Source of the DNA: an uncultured Veillonella sp.
GTDB taxonomy: Bacteria; Bacillota; Negativicutes; Veillonellales; Veillonellaceae
NCBI GenBank assembly: GCA_915066865.1
Contig: CAJZEE010000046.1
Coordinates: 1 to 17,188 of the forward strand
Reading direction: 5' to 3'
Length of the DNA stretch: 17,188 nt
Shown here: positions 15,568 to 17,188 of the stretch, in pieces
Position numbering within the stretch: position 1 is the stretch's first letter
How the letters are laid out: each line of letters begins with the position of its first letter
Translations under genes and position numbers: made by a program
Notes under the pieces: generated by a model
Database searches by the model: none
Told to the model about the DNA's origin: nothing
Seen by the model: the letters and a program-made list of their open reading frames with translations, nothing else

Positions 15568-15941
15568 ATTTAATTGAATCCTTACAAATTGATGCTCCTC
15601 GTATGACGAGCGATACTACATGTATTGCAAAAATGAATTTAACTGAGTTTCACAAACAACCACAAGGCTATTTAAACGGTGGTGCTACATTAGCTTTTGC
15701 AGAAATTATTGCAGGTATGATGAGTAATGAACTGGTAGGTTCTCATAAATTTGGTGTAGGACAATCTGTAACTGCTAACCATCTACGCCCTGTAAAGTGT
15801 GAAGGATCCTTAACAGCGTTAGGAACTTTACTAGTAAAAGGCAAGACATCCCATGTGTGGCGCTTTGATATGATAGATGATGCACAACGCCTTATCTCAC
15901 AAGTGACTGTAACCTTGGCTATTGTAGATTTTGATAGATAA
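15564..15941 (+). CDS. menI: Hotdog-fold thioesterase, probable DHNA-CoA thioesterase
   Basis: MenI releases DHNA from DHNA-CoA, the last step before prenylation. ATG 15564 overlaps the menC stop (ATGA); GGAG at 15549-15552 is a somewhat distant ribosome binding site. An in-frame GTG at 15543 would add seven residues. The 125-residue protein is a single PaaI/YdiI-type hotdog domain. The segment QPQGYLNGGATLAFAE (32-47) aligns with QPFGLLHGGASVVLAE of E. coli YdiI (quoted from memory), keeping the catalytic glutamate (Glu47) and Gln32. The usual His of HGG is Asn38. Later, SVTANHLRPVKCEGSLTA matches the family core. Position at the end of a men block supports the assignment; biochemically it could be another acyl-CoA thioesterase. 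Confidence 0.75.
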   Translation: MNLIESLQIDAPRMTSDTTCIAKMNLTEFHKQPQGYLNGGATLAFAEIIAGMMSNELVGSHKFGVGQSVTANHLRPVKCEGSLTALGTLLVKGKTSHVWRFDMIDDAQRLISQVTVTLAIVDFDR

Positions 15942-16039
15942 AATCCCATTTTTAAAGGATTTAGTTATATTTGCTAATTAAGCTATGTATAATTTCGTCT
16001 TACATGAGAACTTACGATTGTTAAGATTATAGGATAATA

Positions 16040-16082
16040 AAAGGACAGTATATACCTTTCGGTAGATACTGTCCTTTGTTGG
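16040..16082 (+). terminator. Bidirectional terminator between menI and the convergent gene
   Basis: AAAGGACAGTAT (16040-16051) and TACC (16053-16056) pair with GGTA (16061-16064) and ATACTGTCCTTT (16066-16077), a 16-bp stem with one A-G mismatch and a TTTC loop. T-rich sequence follows on the plus strand. On the minus strand the exit side also reads CTTTTATT. It fits termination of menE-menC-menI and of the opposing gene. Confidence 0.75.
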
Positions 16083-16105
16083 TTTTACAATGTAAATGGC
16101 TCGTC

Positions 16106-16146
16106 TAGAAAAACGACATAGATCTTTTTTACGTTTTCTAAGATCT
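16106..16146. repeat. Nested alternative inverted repeats in the convergent spacer
   Basis: TAGAAAAACG (16106-16115) pairs with CGTTTTCTA (16132-16140) with one bulged A. AGATCTT (16120-16126) can instead pair with AAGATCT (16140-16146). Both lie downstream of the minus-strand gene and may help terminate it. The 237-bp spacer 15942-16178 contains no ORF that I can support. Confidence 0.4.
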
Positions 16147-16178
16147 GAAATTTAAAATGTTAGAAAAGACAAAGATAT

Positions 16179-16799
16179 TTATTTTCTAGTGATAGTATAT
16201 AGGTCTTCAATATTAGGAATATCGTAAATTACCCATGTTCCATCTCCTAAATGACGCATCAAAACTTTTATATCTTTTGTCATATTCTTTTTATTATTTT
16301 GTATCGTTACAGTCACAGTAGCCGTATCACCATTATCTTCTGACTTTAGGTTTTTAACCTCTACATCATGTTCCTTAAATAGGCGACCTTCTACAAGACG
16401 ATCTACCATAGACTTATTATCATCATTTGCTGTAGTGGTATTATTGGTAGGCGATTCAGATTTAAAGCTGTCAGGATCTTCGATATATGTCCGTATTACG
16501 TCTTCGATAAGAGCCGGTCCAAATGTTTTGGTAGCTGCTATTGTAGCTTTACCAAGTGGGGTAGATGTATCGACATATTTATTGCCTTCTCGTTCTACAA
16601 TGTTTTTTACAATGGATTTTATATCTACGTGGCGCAATGCTTCGTCTGCATCTTTATCTTGTACTGCTTGGTGAATGATTTTTAATGTGTAGGCTGGTGT
16701 ATGTGGTACATACCATAAGAAGTACCATGCTGCGGACATCGCTCCTACAATAGCTATGATAAGAGCGATAATAACACCTTTTGAATTGAACTTATTCAT
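16179..16799 (-). CDS. Membrane-anchored protein of unknown function, possibly DUF2939-like
   Basis: The product is 206 residues. I choose the ATG at 16799-16797 because AAAGGA lies six bases upstream of it; the ATG five codons earlier (16814) has no ribosome binding site. Residues 8-30 form one hydrophobic segment after a short basic N terminus (MNKFNSKG), with no signal-peptidase or lipobox motif visible, so an N-terminal membrane anchor with the rest outside the cytoplasm is likely. Residues 37-60 (YTLKIIHQAVQDKDADEALR, then HVDI) resemble DUF2939-type proteins. A polar Asn/Thr linker (about 114-130) separates this from a C-terminal half rich in beta-strand character (VEVKNL, ATVTVTIQN, GTWVIYDI). 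The function is unknown. The gene is convergent with menI and divergent from the tRNA gene, with no link to menaquinone visible. Confidence 0.75.
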   Translation of the reverse strand: MNKFNSKGVIIALIIAIVGAMSAAWYFLWYVPHTPAYTLKIIHQAVQDKDADEALRHVDIKSIVKNIVEREGNKYVDTSTPLGKATIAATKTFGPALIEDVIRTYIEDPDSFKSESPTNNTTTANDDNKSMVDRLVEGRLFKEHDVEVKNLKSEDNGDTATVTVTIQNNKKNMTKDIKVLMRHLGDGTWVIYDIPNIEDLYTITRK

Positions 16800-16842
16800 A
16801 GCGAATCCTTTCATGTTTCTATAGAGGTATTTTCATATTGAA

Positions 16843-16871
16843 TATATACATATTGTAGCATATTGAGTAAA
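16843..16871 (-). promoter_or_regulatory. Possible promoter of the minus-strand membrane protein gene
   Basis: On the minus strand TTTACT (16871-16866) and TATATA (16848-16843) are spaced by 17 bp, about 45 bp before the chosen start codon. The match is moderate and the AT-rich context yields alternatives, including a TATAAT on the minus strand near 16906-16911. Confidence 0.35.
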
Positions 16872-17076
16872 GAATAGGATGATTTCTAGTAAAGGGTATA
16901 CCTATTATAGCTTATAGAGAAAATTGTACTATTGCGAAAACTGACGAATTATGACGATAAAGGGTGGATTCTTGTAATATAATATAGAGATATCTTTATA
17001 AAAGCTATAAAATAACGATTATCAAATATAATCAATTATTTTAATAGATTTGTAATAATATTTCTTGAAAAAATAG
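16872..17076. other. AT-rich intergenic stretch with no supported gene
   Basis: Between the divergent promoters I see no ORF or RNA gene. There is a GGTATACC palindrome near 16898-16905 and several -10-like hexamers on both strands. Nothing else stands out by eye. Confidence 0.5.
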
Positions 17077-17105
17077 TTGCATTGCTTTTAAATCCATGAT
17101 ATTAT
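17077..17105 (+). promoter_or_regulatory. Predicted promoter of the tRNA-Asp gene
   Basis: TTGCAT (17077-17082) and TATTAT (17100-17105) are separated by exactly 17 bp, placing the start near 17112. The short 5' leader then contains TCAAC-GCGA-GTTGA (17116-17129), a 5-bp stem capped by a GNRA tetraloop, ending five bases before the mature tRNA. Confidence 0.65.
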
Positions 17106-17134
17106 GTACAAGTAGTCAACGCGAGTTGATACGC

Positions 17135-17188
17135 GGCCCCGTGGTGTAGCGGTTAACATGTCGCCCTGTCACGGCGAAGATCGTCAGT
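17135..17188 (+). tRNA. tRNA-Asp (anticodon GTC), 3' end outside the window
   Basis: The 5' acceptor strand GGCCCCG (17135-17141) is followed by a D arm GTGT/ACAT with loop AGCGGTTA. The anticodon stem TCGCC/GGCGA encloses CTGTCAC with anticodon GTC at 17168-17170. The variable loop AGATC and the first T-stem bases follow. The remaining T arm, the 3' acceptor strand and the CCA region lie beyond the window. More tRNA genes may follow in the same transcript. Confidence 0.93.

Noticed and set aside
16435..16674. Plus-strand open frame of 79 codons opposite the membrane protein gene.
   Set aside because: It has no ribosome binding site or recognised motif, and the minus-strand frame is longer with a good start and a clear anchor segment.

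Overview
The window reads as chromosome from an anaerobic, low-GC Firmicute with a Gram-negative envelope, most likely Veillonella or a close Negativicutes relative. That placement is an inference from protein character, AT-rich spacers, strong Shine-Dalgarno sites and gene content. It was not checked by a search. Almost everything lies on the plus strand. No mobile element, CRISPR array or phage gene is visible.

Region 1 (about 150-7750) is a purine cluster: purE-purC-purF-purM-purN-purH-purD. It encodes most of the PRPP-to-IMP route. purK, purB and an FGAM synthetase (purL, or purQ with purS) are absent here and must lie elsewhere if the route is complete. purF/purM and purM/purN overlap. 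A good promoter (151-179) is followed by a 30-codon leader ORF whose 3' end is an intrinsic terminator and whose stop codon sits in the purE ribosome binding site; this looks like an attenuator. purD has its own near-consensus promoter and is followed by a hairpin terminator.

Region 2 (about 7770-16080) is a menaquinone cluster in two blocks, menF-menD-menH-menB and menE-menC-menI. Together the seven enzymes convert chorismate to 1,4-dihydroxy-2-naphthoate (DHNA). The prenyltransferase (menA) and methyltransferase (menG/ubiE) are not present. The first block follows an unrecognised leader RNA in which a 14-bp hairpin and an 18-bp terminator hairpin are mutually exclusive. MenD carries a 45-residue Asn/Ser/Thr-rich insertion encoded partly by a 9-bp tandem repeat. 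A terminator and an AT-rich spacer with an 11-bp direct repeat separate the blocks.

Region 3 (about 16080-17188) holds one convergent minus-strand gene for a small membrane-anchored protein of unknown function, then an AT-rich spacer and a near-consensus promoter driving a tRNA-Asp(GTC) gene cut by the window edge.

The metabolic genes are conventional. The less usual material is in the two leader regions upstream of purE and menF and in the MenD insertion. I found no clear candidate for a wholly new multi-gene system.
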